A stretch of 27,510 nucleotides of DNA from Fidelibacterota bacterium UBA7301 (GCA_002471845.1 DKQT01000013.1:54674-82183); one strand, 5' to 3'. Positions 8,152-17,547 are shown, counted from the stretch's first letter. The notes: a model not told the origin generated them from the letters alone. A program made the numbers and translations.

Positions 8152-9837
8152 TTACATTTGGACTTCATCAATTTGTTCGGGATCGAGAAAGTCCTCAGCG
8201 TATTTCAGGTAGATTTTTTCTTTTACAAATATATCAAACAGGTCCACATCAATATGGGCGTCATTTTTCATGAATCCCAGAATACGCATGGCTTGGCTCA
8301 GAGTCTTCCCTTTTTTGTAAGGACGGTCCCGGGCGGTCAATGCTTCAAAAATATCCGCAATAGCCATGATCCGCGCCTGGACAGTCATTTCATTTTTAGT
8401 TAATCCCTTGGGATAGCCCGTGCCATCCAGTTTTTCGTGGTGACCACCGGCAAATTCTGGCACATTTCGCAAATGTTTCGGGTAAGGCAATTCATTCAGC
8501 ATATTGATGGTAACCACAATGTGATCATTAATTACCTTTCGCTCTTCCGGTGTCAAAGTCCCCCGTGGAATGGTGAGGTTATACACTTCATCTTTAGACA
8601 GGAAATTTTCCATCTTTCCATTGGGTTTCCAGCGGTAATTCTCAATTTGGCGTACGCGATCCTTTTTATCGCCGGACATAAATTCGCCACCTACGTTAGA
8701 TTCTTTCACGAATTCCCAATCACTCTTCAGTGTGTTAATCGTTTTGCGATAGACTTTTTTAAGATCTTTAATTTTATCTGCTTTTTCATCGGCGGATAGT
8801 GACTCATCACGTTCAATCTTCAATTCTTTTTTCAGGCGCTTGATCTCTTCATCCCGGCGAAGAACACCGAAGCGAGTTTCCACTTCATATACCCGGTCAT
8901 AAATTGTTTCTAACTTGGTGCTTTTATCCACAACGAATTCCGGCGTGGCCACCTTACCGCAGTCATGGAGCCAGGCGGCGATCTTCAGTTCATACATTTC
9001 TTTTTCTGTAAAAGCCACATCGGCGAAAGGACCATCCTTGATTTCCTGAACCGCTTCAGCCAGCATCATGGTGATTTCAGGCACACGGGCGCAATGGCCA
9101 CCGGTGTAAGGGGATTTGGCATCAATAGCGGAGGCGATCAGCTTAATAAATGATTCAAATAAATTCTCCAGGTCCTTGATCAGGTTTTTATTGGTAATGG
9201 CCACCGCCGCCTGACTGGCTAAGGCTTCCACCATTTTCTGTACTTCGGAGGCAAAAGGAATAATCTTTTTTGATTTTGCATCCTGGGCGTTCAAAAGCTG
9301 GAGTACGCCGATGATCTCCTCTTCGTGGTTTTTCAAGGGAACCGTCAGGAAGGATTTAGAACGGTAGCCCGTTTTTTCATCAAACATTTTTGTCCCGGAG
9401 AAATCAAACCCTTTGGCCGTATAAGCATCTTTAATATTCACTGTTTCTCCTGTGAGCCCCACGTAGGCGGCAATCATGGATTTATTGGGTTCCCCCTCGT
9501 CATCGTAAAGCTTCACAGGATAAAAAGGAATATCCTGCCCGGATGTACCCCCCATGTGAAAATTGAGGGAATCGGTCATCATGATTTCAAATCGCAGGCG
9601 CCGGTCATCGGTCATCATGTAAAGTGTTCCACCGTCAGAATTAGCAATTCGCTTGGCCTCCAGTAGAATCATCTCCAGAAGTTTATTCATATCCTTCTCT
9701 TTGGAGAGGGCCAAACCAATATTGGACAAATTGCTGATCTGCTGTTCCAGGTCAGTAATATAGGCTTTTACAGCTTTAGGCGCCTCAGCCAGGTATTTGG
9801 CCACTTGCGTTTTGGAGTATTGGGTTTGTTTTGCCAC
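8152..9837 (-). CDS. GAF / HD-GYP domain phosphohydrolase, likely cyclic-di-GMP phosphodiesterase
   Basis: A 561-residue soluble signalling protein. A short N-terminal helix (about 17-45) leads into a GAF sensor domain (about 33-217, ending VPLKNHEEEIIGVLQLLNAQ). The HD-GYP domain starts with His248 (GGHCARVPE), then His291-Asp292 (WLHDCGK), and ends with HHEKLDGTGYPKGL (466-479). The metal and GYP residues are intact, so phosphodiesterase activity on cyclic-di-GMP is likely. Residues about 308-425 form a charged, partly coiled insert between the HD and the rest of the domain. I recall this in a subgroup of HD-GYP proteins, so it is not a break. The start codon is GTG. It heads the - strand run, and its 5' end faces the 1500-aa gene across 72 bases. 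Confidence 0.92.
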   Translation of the reverse strand: MAKQTQYSKTQVAKYLAEAPKAVKAYITDLEQQISNLSNIGLALSKEKDMNKLLEMILLEAKRIANSDGGTLYMMTDDRRLRFEIMMTDSLNFHMGGTSGQDIPFYPVKLYDDEGEPNKSMIAAYVGLTGETVNIKDAYTAKGFDFSGTKMFDEKTGYRSKSFLTVPLKNHEEEIIGVLQLLNAQDAKSKKIIPFASEVQKMVEALASQAAVAITNKNLIKDLENLFESFIKLIASAIDAKSPYTGGHCARVPEITMMLAEAVQEIKDGPFADVAFTEKEMYELKIAAWLHDCGKVATPEFVVDKSTKLETIYDRVYEVETRFGVLRRDEEIKRLKKELKIERDESLSADEKADKIKDLKKVYRKTINTLKSDWEFVKESNVGGEFMSGDKKDRVRQIENYRWKPNGKMENFLSKDEVYNLTIPRGTLTPEERKVINDHIVVTINMLNELPYPKHLRNVPEFAGGHHEKLDGTGYPKGLTKNEMTVQARIMAIADIFEALTARDRPYKKGKTLSQAMRILGFMKNDAHIDVDLFDIFVKEKIYLKYAEDFLDPEQIDEVQM

Positions 9838-9909
9838 CGAATCTTATTTCTTCGAATCTAGTGAAAACTTACAGAAACCCATAACATTGAACAACTATAT
9901 AGATGAGGG

Positions 9910-12900
9910 ATGTATGGATTGAATTTTCTAATTTTACAGATGGCTGATCCGACCAAAATGATCCAAAATGCCTTCAATAGTTTTTGCACTGCCCATGACC
10001 TGTTTGCATCCGCTCATGCATTATTGGATTCAAATGATGAAAATGCCATTCATGAATCTTTAGAAATTGGGCACCTTCCTGCTGTCAATCAGTTAATCTA
10101 TAAAGAGAGTAAAGTGGATGAGTGGTTTCATCTCCTCCATCAACTCATTCTTCAATCCAATTTTAATGTTTATGCCATGATCAAACAGCGGAAGGAACGG
10201 TACGGGGATAAACCACTATTTCAAACCATTTCTGAAAATAAAAATTTTTCTCAATCCTATAATGATGTGTGGGAGACGGTTCAAACTATCGGTTCCTTTT
10301 TTCATTCCAATTTAAAACAGAAAGATACGGTTGGCATTTTAACCTCGAACCATCTAAATGGTGTCCTCATTGACTTGGCCTGCCTCGCTTATGGTCTTCG
10401 TGTGGTGCCTATCCCCATGAACCTTTCCCCGGACCATCTGGATTATGTCTTAGGCCATGCAGAAATAACCCATCTGTTTATGGGCAGTGACCAAGCCCGG
10501 GAATTGCTCTCCGAAGCAAAACGGAGTCCCTCCGAATTCAAAGCCACCCAAATTGATGATAATGCAGAATGGAATGACTTCATGACGAAATGCAGGAAAT
10601 CCAAAATCATCAATCCTCTAATCAAAAATCAACAATCCTTGGCTACGATCATGTACACCTCAGGGACGACTGACAACCCCAAGGGCATTATATTTACACA
10701 AGAAAATATTATAACAAAACGTTTTGCACGTGCCTTGGCCCTGCCGGAAATTGGCCCTAATGACAATTTTCTCTGCTACCTCCCCCTTTACCACACCTTC
10801 GGGCGTTGGTTTGAAATGATGGGAACGATCTTTTGGGGATCCACCTATACATTCACCGAATCCACCTCCTTTAAGACACTCCTGCGGGATTTTAAGACCG
10901 CTAAGCCATCGGTCTTTATATCGATCCCTAAACGGTGGATTCAAATCCAGGAACAGGTTGCGGCATCCATTCCCATTGAAAAATCCGAGGATGAGGAAAT
11001 TGCAAAAGTGACCCAATCCATCACTGGGGGAAAATTAAAATGGGGCCTCTCCGCTGCTGGCTATCTTGATCCGGACATATTCAAATTTTTCCACCAAAAT
11101 GATATTAACCTTCTCAGCGGTTATGGGATGACGGAGGCTACCGGAGGCATCACCATGACACTACCTAAAGATTATATGACCGACTCTGTGGGTAAGGCGC
11201 TCCCGGGGATTGAACTGAAACTTGCAGATGATGATGAACTCCTCATGCGAGGGCCATATGTTTCTCCCGGTTATTATAAGGAAGAGATTGCTGGCTCACA
11301 TACGGATGGCTGGTTTCATTCCGGGGATATTTTTAAAAAGAAAAAAGGTCACTATTTCATTGTGGACCGAAAGAAAGAAATTTACAAAAATAGCCGTGGA
11401 CAGACTATTTCACCCCAGAAAATTGAAAATTTATTCCAGGATTTTGAAGCAATACGGTCTGTTTTTCTGGTGGGGGACGGGAAGGAATTCAACACCATCC
11501 TCCTTTACCCCGAACCGGGAAACGAGGCTGTGAACCTTTCTTCTATGTCTCCTGAGGAGATTCGCACCTATTTCAGTTCATTGGTTTTTTCAGTAAATAC
11601 TTTTTTGCCGCCCTATGAGCGGATTGTGAATTATGCCATCATCCCCCGTGATTTTGACCATGAACACAACGAACTGACGCCAAAGAATACGTATAAACGG
11701 AAAAATGTGCTGAAGCACTTCGCCCATATCATTGATCCCATGTATGAAAAGAATTACATCAGCCTCATCCACGGGGATCATGAAATTCAAATTCCCAACT
11801 GGCTCCTGCGTGAAAAACACCTCACCCGTGGAGACATCCGCTGGGATGGGAAATCCATCCGGGAATATGAACTGGCGGATGGGCTGACATTGAAATGGAC
11901 CAAAACGGCCTTAACTATCGGCGATTTTGTTTATCACACCAATAGTACAACCATAAGTTTTGAAAAACTCCTGCGGGACCCCTCGCTTTGGCTGGGTAAC
12001 CAATCCTTAATGGATTTTATCGGTGAAGTGGGTTTTCGGGTCATATCTTTTGAACCCTACCGCGTCTTGTCCGTTCATCATCTTAAATTACCCTTCAACA
12101 AAAAATCGCAATCCCTGGAACAGGCGCCTCCTTATCCGGAAGGCAATCCAACCCTGGTTTCCCTCCATCTGGCGGCATCCAATTTATTTCAAGAAGACAG
12201 GCAACATATAAAATCTGCCCTGGACCACTTTCACGCTGGATTGGAAGCACCAACATATCAAGCCATCATCCAGGACCAATTGTTTCGTCTTCAGTATCAC
12301 CCTGACCCATATTTCTGGGTTCGGGCCCTGGAAATGCTTATGCCCCACATCAGCGGAAAAATATTCATTAATTTATACCGCCAGTCATTTCAATCAGAAG
12401 CTATGGCTTCATTTAATTCTGGATTCATCCATGGATATCATATTCAATCCATCCTGGAATTGCTGGCTGAATTCATGGCATCACCAAGAATAGGCCTAAA
12501 AAATGCAAAAGTCGGAGAAGGATTAATTAACCTGATTACCGATCTGGGATTGAAACAACCACAATATTTTGTTCGTGTCCGCGGTGAGTTGACCCTGTGG
12601 ATGCTGGTATCCAAAAATCAAAAACTTTCCGCTTTAGCACGGGCCAATCGAACGGTATTAACGGACGGTTTCCGCACTTGGATCAAAGGAAACCAATCCG
12701 AGTTGAATTTTAACTGGAAACCTCTACTCCAGTTCGACCAAAACTTGTCAAAGACCCTGAGGAATAAAATAGAAATAATTGTACAGAATTCAACTTTGAT
12801 CCGGGAATCTGTTTTTATTTTTTCCGGCGGCCGTCAAATCCAACTTTTGGATATTACGCCCGAAGGTGTTTGGTTTACCCTTTTGGGAAAGGGGCACGGA

Positions 12901-14412
12901 AAGCATGTGGTTCGAGTGTTGGTCCAACTGAAAGACGGTAATGCTTATAATTGTGTAATCAACATTAATGATAGCCTCACCCCAGCACAATTTAACCAGG
13001 AAACCAATTGGCTTATTTCTATCGGTGCCCATGTTGGGGAGCATAAATTGGTGGAAGATTTCGGTGCATTCTGGCCTGAGCACCAATGCTATACAGAAGA
13101 ATACATTCCAGGTGAAACGGTTATTCAATACCTGGATCGAAAGCAGGGTGAAATATCTTCCGGCGCTTATCTGGATCGATGGCAAATGCGCTGGCTGCAC
13201 TTTATCTGGAATGGCACAGCAGCCTATATTGAATTCTGGAAGCGGACTGGCTGCACGCGGATGATCGCTGATGCTTCTCCAAAAAATGTGATCATTCCGG
13301 AATTTGATTATTATGTGGGCACTCGGCTTGTGTCCATATCAGGACGTAAAAAAGCATCTACCATTGACGACATTTTTTTATCCCTTTATGAAAATTTTAT
13401 TCTGGCAACAGAAAGTGAACTGCCGGGCTTAAAAAAAATGGCCGATTGGGAAATCTTGTTTACCGTAACCCTGGAAGTGTTCGGGATAAAAACAGGATCC
13501 AAAATCCTGAGGTCCATCAAAAAATCAAATAAAGAATTCGATTTATCACCGCAACGGGTAAAGCAATTTCTGGATGAAATCCATACTTTTGGTCTTTTAC
13601 GAAAACAGGTTGTTTTTGCTTCTCTCCGGTACCAGCGCTGGCTGGAATTAAACCCCGGTGCCACTCATAAAGCCCGAGGTGTCATTATTCAGGATTTATA
13701 CAAGGACTACAACCTGCAGGCACTCATCGAAAGCTACCCGGAAACGCGGATTCGGTTTTTTCTCATGACAGCATTCAAGGATGGCAACCGCCATTTAATT
13801 TGCCGTTTGAATGAGCTTATGATTCAAATGCGTTCAGGCTCAATCTCGGAAGAAAGCCTGGAAACACACCTCCATCTCATTCATGATGAAATTGAACTGA
13901 ACGAAGCTGATAAATATTTTCTCACCCGGCTCGTATTTGAGCACGTAGATGCAGCTGATTATGCGGAACTTATCACCCGGGCTGTGGGTCAAAAAGCACG
14001 CCTGGATCTGGTTGTTTTGATCGAGGATAAATCAGGAAATACCTTTAAAATTCGTCCACCTTTTCATCCCAAGGAAGTAGCCCGATTCCATCGCTTGCTG
14101 CTGGAGGCAAAACTTGATGTCCAATTTGAAGCACAGCATGAATTCCTGTTAATAATGGACAAAAAAGATCATTTAGCTGGCGGTGTTTTCTGGAAACGGA
14201 TGGGACCCCGTATTGCCCACTTAGAAAAAGTTGTAATAGTACCCCATTACCGCAAAAGCTATCTCAGTATTCGCCTTATAGAAGAATTATTCAACCGTAT
14301 AAAGATAAAGAAATTTGAATTCTTGACGGTAGGATTCTTCCAGTCAGGACTTTTTTATAAACTGGGGTTTGAGATTAACCAGAAGTTTGGCGGGCTGGTT
14401 AAAAAATTATAA
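9910..14412 (+). CDS. 1500-aa multidomain protein: AMP-binding acyl-CoA-synthetase-like, kinase-like segment, GNAT-like C-terminus
   Basis: Residues about 95-605 are an ANL adenylation enzyme of the long-chain acyl-CoA synthetase type. They carry YTSGTTDNPKG (about 250), SGYGMTEATGG (about 405), WFHSGD (Asp about 473), the hinge VDRKKEIYKNSRGQ (about 486) and the C-terminal lysine region LTPKNTYKRK (about 590). A member this size usually ends near 600-650; here about 900 more residues follow. Residues about 605-985 are mostly helical and unrecognised. Residues about 990-1150 look kinase-like: LLGKGHGKHVV, a hinge-like EEYIPGETVIQYL, and DASPKNVII with Asp1121 and Asn1126 spaced as in a kinase catalytic loop. 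The last about 130 residues end in a GNAT-like core (VVIVPHYRKSYLSIRLIEEL). Start may be ATG 9910, TTG 9919 or ATG 9943; GAGGG (9905-9909) fits 9919 best. The function is unknown; acyl activation followed by transfer is an inference. Confidence 0.75.
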   Translation: MYGLNFLILQMADPTKMIQNAFNSFCTAHDLFASAHALLDSNDENAIHESLEIGHLPAVNQLIYKESKVDEWFHLLHQLILQSNFNVYAMIKQRKERYGDKPLFQTISENKNFSQSYNDVWETVQTIGSFFHSNLKQKDTVGILTSNHLNGVLIDLACLAYGLRVVPIPMNLSPDHLDYVLGHAEITHLFMGSDQARELLSEAKRSPSEFKATQIDDNAEWNDFMTKCRKSKIINPLIKNQQSLATIMYTSGTTDNPKGIIFTQENIITKRFARALALPEIGPNDNFLCYLPLYHTFGRWFEMMGTIFWGSTYTFTESTSFKTLLRDFKTAKPSVFISIPKRWIQIQEQVAASIPIEKSEDEEIAKVTQSITGGKLKWGLSAAGYLDPDIFKFFHQNDINLLSGYGMTEATGGITMTLPKDYMTDSVGKALPGIELKLADDDELLMRGPYVSPGYYKEEIAGSHTDGWFHSGDIFKKKKGHYFIVDRKKEIYKNSRGQTISPQKIENLFQDFEAIRSVFLVGDGKEFNTILLYPEPGNEAVNLSSMSPEEIRTYFSSLVFSVNTFLPPYERIVNYAIIPRDFDHEHNELTPKNTYKRKNVLKHFAHIIDPMYEKNYISLIHGDHEIQIPNWLLREKHLTRGDIRWDGKSIREYELADGLTLKWTKTALTIGDFVYHTNSTTISFEKLLRDPSLWLGNQSLMDFIGEVGFRVISFEPYRVLSVHHLKLPFNKKSQSLEQAPPYPEGNPTLVSLHLAASNLFQEDRQHIKSALDHFHAGLEAPTYQAIIQDQLFRLQYHPDPYFWVRALEMLMPHISGKIFINLYRQSFQSEAMASFNSGFIHGYHIQSILELLAEFMASPRIGLKNAKVGEGLINLITDLGLKQPQYFVRVRGELTLWMLVSKNQKLSALARANRTVLTDGFRTWIKGNQSELNFNWKPLLQFDQNLSKTLRNKIEIIVQNSTLIRESVFIFSGGRQIQLLDITPEGVWFTLLGKGHGKHVVRVLVQLKDGNAYNCVININDSLTPAQFNQETNWLISIGAHVGEHKLVEDFGAFWPEHQCYTEEYIPGETVIQYLDRKQGEISSGAYLDRWQMRWLHFIWNGTAAYIEFWKRTGCTRMIADASPKNVIIPEFDYYVGTRLVSISGRKKASTIDDIFLSLYENFILATESELPGLKKMADWEILFTVTLEVFGIKTGSKILRSIKKSNKEFDLSPQRVKQFLDEIHTFGLLRKQVVFASLRYQRWLELNPGATHKARGVIIQDLYKDYNLQALIESYPETRIRFFLMTAFKDGNRHLICRLNELMIQMRSGSISEESLETHLHLIHDEIELNEADKYFLTRLVFEHVDAADYAELITRAVGQKARLDLVVLIEDKSGNTFKIRPPFHPKEVARFHRLLLEAKLDVQFEAQHEFLLIMDKKDHLAGGVFWKRMGPRIAHLEKVVIVPHYRKSYLSIRLIEELFNRIKIKKFEFLTVGFFQSGLFYKLGFEINQKFGGLVKKL

Positions 14413-14430
14413 ATAGTAAGGCGAATATGC

Positions 14431-14467
14431 AAAACGTAATGAGGTAATGCGTGAATTATTACGTTTT
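14431..14467. terminator. AT-rich inverted repeat between convergent genes, possible bidirectional terminator
   Basis: AAAACGTAAT (14431-14440) and ATTACGTTTT (14458-14467) form a perfect 10-bp inverted repeat with a 17-base loop. It lies between the end of the 1500-aa gene and the end of the DUF420 gene. Both strands end in TTTT, so it could stop transcription from either side, although the stem is AT-rich. Confidence 0.5.
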
Positions 14468-14500
14468 AAACTGCGATTATCGGGACTTTTTACTCCCTCC

Positions 14501-15019
14501 TCAGTATAGCATCCTGTAAATCACTACCCCGGTGACCGATACGTAAAGCCAAAACGGTAAGGTAATTTTAGCGATCTTCCGGTGCTTGCTGATATTATCT
14601 GTCCAGCCACGGTAAAGGGTAACCAATGCCAATGGAATAATGATCGCCGCCAATACAATATGGGTCAAAAGAATAAATAAATAAATTTCCGTAAAATCGC
14701 CTATATACAGTTTTGGTCCTGCTTTAAACCAATGGTAAATGACGTAACTGACCAAAAAGGCGCCGGAAGTACCAAAAGCAGATAACATCACATTCTTATG
14801 TAACTGGCGTTTTTTCTTTCGTATTAAAATATATCCGTAACAAAGAAGGCTGGTGGTAATTCCATTCAAAGTGGCATTGACAAAAGGCAGACCGGATACA
14901 TCAATTGTACCTTCTATACCTTCAGGTCTTGGGCCTAAAATGAGAAAGGCTACGGCGGCAGATAAAACAACCGAAACAATATAAATGATCCGCAGCCAGA
15001 AATTATCCTGATTTGCCAT
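14501..15019 (-). CDS. DUF420 membrane protein (CtaM/YozB-like oxidase assembly factor)
   Basis: A 172-residue inner-membrane protein of the DUF420 family. Members in Firmicutes (CtaM) are needed for heme-copper oxidase activity, which fits its place after ctaA, ctaB and sco. About five hydrophobic segments are visible. The family-typical histidine-bearing stretches are LPFVNATLNGITTSLL, KRQLHKNVMLSAF, VIYHWFKAG, LTHIVLAAI and KHRKIAKITLPFWLY. The ATG at 15019 overlaps the sco stop by one base (TGATG), so translation is probably coupled; a TTG one codon upstream is less likely. It is the last gene of the assembly operon. Confidence 0.85.
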   Translation of the reverse strand: MANQDNFWLRIIYIVSVVLSAAVAFLILGPRPEGIEGTIDVSGLPFVNATLNGITTSLLCYGYILIRKKKRQLHKNVMLSAFGTSGAFLVSYVIYHWFKAGPKLYIGDFTEIYLFILLTHIVLAAIIIPLALVTLYRGWTDNISKHRKIAKITLPFWLYVSVTGVVIYRMLY

Positions 15020-15600
15020 CAATTTTCTTCCAATAGGATTTTGATATCTTTTTTCAGTTTGGCCATTTCTTCAGTCTGCATGCCACTATAGTAACCACGG
15101 ATCTGTCCTTTTTTGTCTACCAAGGCAAACTTTTCGCTGTGGAAAATGATGTCCTCATAATCGCCGATCTTGAATCCCTTCAAAATGATTTCTTTCACCG
15201 ATTCTTCAGGACCAGTGAGGAAATGCCAACGATCCGTATTGGCATTATACAGGGATGCATATTCCGATAACACTTCCGGTGTGTCATACTCAGGATAAAC
15301 TGAAATAGAAACAATGCGCACATCATCGTTATTTTTAAATTCCTTGTGAACGAGGTTCATATTGCCCGTCATCACGGGGCAGGCCATGGTACAGGTGGTA
15401 AAAATAAAATCAGCCACCCACACTTTTTCATCCAAGTCACGGCGGTTGATCTCATTGCCCTGACTGTCGGTAAAACTGAATTCAGGAATGGTTCCGATGA
15501 CAGGTAATCCGGTGGCCGATTTTCCTTCTTTCAAGAAATAGGTAACGGCCAGGATGACTGCCACAATTCCATAAATAATAAATCGTAATTTTTGATTCAT
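15019..15600 (-). CDS. sco: SCO1/SenC/PrrC-family copper chaperone
   Basis: A 193-residue membrane-anchored thioredoxin-fold protein that helps deliver copper to the CuA site of cytochrome oxidase subunit II. One N-terminal membrane segment (about 7-22) is followed by the periplasmic domain. The copper-binding residues are present: Cys70 and Cys74 in TTCTMACPVM, and His154 in DIIFHSEKF. The ATG at 15600 has AGGAA seven bases upstream and starts two bases after the ctaB stop. A TTG at 15606 overlapping ctaB is a weaker alternative. Its stop overlaps the DUF420 start. Confidence 0.93.
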   Translation of the reverse strand: MNQKLRFIIYGIVAVILAVTYFLKEGKSATGLPVIGTIPEFSFTDSQGNEINRRDLDEKVWVADFIFTTCTMACPVMTGNMNLVHKEFKNNDDVRIVSISVYPEYDTPEVLSEYASLYNANTDRWHFLTGPEESVKEIILKGFKIGDYEDIIFHSEKFALVDKKGQIRGYYSGMQTEEMAKLKKDIKILLEEN

Positions 15601-15602
15601 TT

Positions 15603-16484
15603 TCAAATTCCTAAATCAATAATGATAATGATGAGTAAGGCCGGCAAATAAAACACCGATGCCTTCAATAATAACAATGCGCTTTTTTGCGATTTATCTT
15701 TCGCCATGGGAATGGCGGATAGAAAAAATGCACATGAAATGATGGTAACGCCAATTAAATAAATTTTCCCTAATGATCCTTCAACCACAGGCAAAAGTGA
15801 AACGGGTATCATGAGCAGCAAATGCCAGAATATCTGGCGGATGGTTCTTGATCCATCCGGTTCAATGACCGGCAGCATTTTGAAATCCGCCTGGGCGTAA
15901 TCATCTTTACACATCCAGGAAATGGCATAAAAATGGGGGTGCTGCCAAAGGTACATGATGCCAAATAGGATCCAGGCCATGGTGCTGATCTCTCCCGTAG
16001 CGGCTGTCCAGCCGCCAACAATGGGCAAGGCGCCGGGGATTGATCCAATGGACGTATTGAGCCAGGTAACCCGTTTTAAGGGAGTGTAAACAATAATGTA
16101 GAGAAAGGCGGTCATGATGGAGAGAAATCCCGTGAGGAGATTTACTTTCCATATCAGGAGGATGCTCCCGGAAACCACCATAAAAACACCAAAAAGGATT
16201 ACATGAAGGGGTGAGATCAATCCCGCCGGCAAGGGACGATTCCGAGTCCGCTCCATGAGTTTATCCGGCTCACATTCTAAATAATGATTCAGGGCCCCAG
16301 ATCCAGCCGCTGTCAGGGAAACACCCAATAACGTAAATATTAAATTTTCCCAGGAACCAATCCCCTGATTCCCCAGGTAGTAACCCAATAAAGTCGCCAC
16401 CAAAACAAACGAAAGGATGTTGAGTTTGCTCAATTCCAGGTAAACGCTAAAAAGAGATTTGGCTTTCTGTTTTTTAAACTTCAT
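15603..16484 (-). CDS. ctaB: Heme O synthase (protoheme IX farnesyltransferase)
   Basis: A 293-residue UbiA-family membrane enzyme that adds a farnesyl group to protoheme IX to give heme O, the precursor of heme A. The first prenyl-diphosphate-binding motif is ALNHYLECEPDKLMERTRNR (Asn66, Glu70, Asp74), with Glu in place of the commoner Asp at position 70. I recall this variant in other members. The second polar site is in MCKDDYAQADFKMLPV. About eight to nine membrane segments are visible. The ATG overlaps the ctaA stop by four bases (ATGA), so the two heme-modifying enzymes are probably translationally coupled. Confidence 0.94.
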   Translation of the reverse strand: MKFKKQKAKSLFSVYLELSKLNILSFVLVATLLGYYLGNQGIGSWENLIFTLLGVSLTAAGSGALNHYLECEPDKLMERTRNRPLPAGLISPLHVILFGVFMVVSGSILLIWKVNLLTGFLSIMTAFLYIIVYTPLKRVTWLNTSIGSIPGALPIVGGWTAATGEISTMAWILFGIMYLWQHPHFYAISWMCKDDYAQADFKMLPVIEPDGSRTIRQIFWHLLLMIPVSLLPVVEGSLGKIYLIGVTIISCAFFLSAIPMAKDKSQKSALLLLKASVFYLPALLIIIIIDLGI

Positions 16485-17470
16485 CCGGATTTCCAGTCAG
16501 ACCATTTCTGAGGATGGATCCTCAAAGTAAATAAGCTACATGCACCCAGCAAGGCGGCCCCGGTGAGTACATGAAAACTGGCTATGAATGGTGACCTTTC
16601 CGTCAGCACCGTAGCAGCGCCCAAGGTGAATTGAAGGGCTACAATAGCAACAATCGTCCACATGGTCAATCGGGTTGTTTTATCCTGTTTTAAGAATGAA
16701 CTATAACGGTGTGCAAAAAAGCCGATGGCACCTATAATTATCACAGCAACTAACCGATGCATAAAATGAATAATTACTTGGGTGCGTGAAACCATATCCA
16801 AATCCAGGTCAAAAAGGTGTGCATTAATATTATTAATCATTGTTTCAGAAAAAGTTGGAAACCATAGACCGCCCATGGTGGGAAAATCCGGAATTGCTAA
16901 CCCCGATGCCGTATGCCTCATCAACGCACCGATAACCAGTTGAATGTAAACCAATCCGCCTATAATGAGTGCACCTTTCTTGAAATCAATGGGCCAATCT
17001 GATTCAACCCGCTTTGTCCGTTCAATTGATAAACCGTAAGCTAGGACGATAGTCATAATAAAAAAGGTCTGGGCCAAAATACCATGGATGATAGAGACAG
17101 GCGGCGGAAGAAAATACAAAACTGTAATCCCACCAAACAGGCCTTGAAGTATAACAGCGCCTAAAGCAAAGTATCCAAGTTTTTTCAGCCATTGGGGTTC
17201 TGTTGAAAACCCAAGCCAAACAGTCTGTACCAAGGTAAAAAACCCTACAATCGTTGCTGTTAATCGATGGCCGTGTTCATAAAAAATGCCACCTACCATT
17301 TCGGATAAGGGGAAAGCAAACATCTGTCTTCCATAGGTGGTGGGCCAATCTGGAACGGAGAGCCCAACCTCATGGCTTTTGACTAAGGCACCAGCGAAAA
17401 TGAGGAATAAGGTAGAAAAAACGGTCAATTTAGATAGGCGGCGAAGCCAAGTGTGGGATGGTGAATTCAT
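16481..17470 (-). CDS. ctaA: Heme A synthase (COX15/CtaA family)
   Basis: A 329-residue membrane enzyme that oxidises heme O to heme A, the cofactor of the aa3 oxidases here. The conserved heme-ligand histidines are visible in order: FYEHGHRLTA, SIIHGILAQ, LMRHTASGLAIPDFP, VIIHFMHRLV and SFHVLTGA. About eight membrane segments fit the family. The ATG follows a G-rich stretch. It is first in the ctaA-ctaB-sco-DUF420 operon and begins about 80 bases after the oxidase 1 terminator, so it probably has its own promoter in 17471-17547, although I cannot pick one out. Confidence 0.94.
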   Translation of the reverse strand: MNSPSHTWLRRLSKLTVFSTLFLIFAGALVKSHEVGLSVPDWPTTYGRQMFAFPLSEMVGGIFYEHGHRLTATIVGFFTLVQTVWLGFSTEPQWLKKLGYFALGAVILQGLFGGITVLYFLPPPVSIIHGILAQTFFIMTIVLAYGLSIERTKRVESDWPIDFKKGALIIGGLVYIQLVIGALMRHTASGLAIPDFPTMGGLWFPTFSETMINNINAHLFDLDLDMVSRTQVIIHFMHRLVAVIIIGAIGFFAHRYSSFLKQDKTTRLTMWTIVAIVALQFTLGAATVLTERSPFIASFHVLTGAALLGACSLFTLRIHPQKWSDWKSG

Positions 17471-17547
17471 AATCTAATATTTCCCCCGAAATCAGGCCTA
17501 TAATTTACAATTTACTGACGGTTAAATTTTGAATTAATCCCAGAAAT

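Noticed and set aside
8530..8920. Insert in the HD-GYP domain as a sign of gene damage
   Set aside because: The frame is open, the catalytic residues on both sides are intact, and this charged insert is, as far as I recall, found in a subgroup of HD-GYP proteins.
9890..9910. TATATA just before the 1500-aa gene as a firm promoter
   Set aside because: No -35 element at acceptable spacing could be found, so I do not annotate it.
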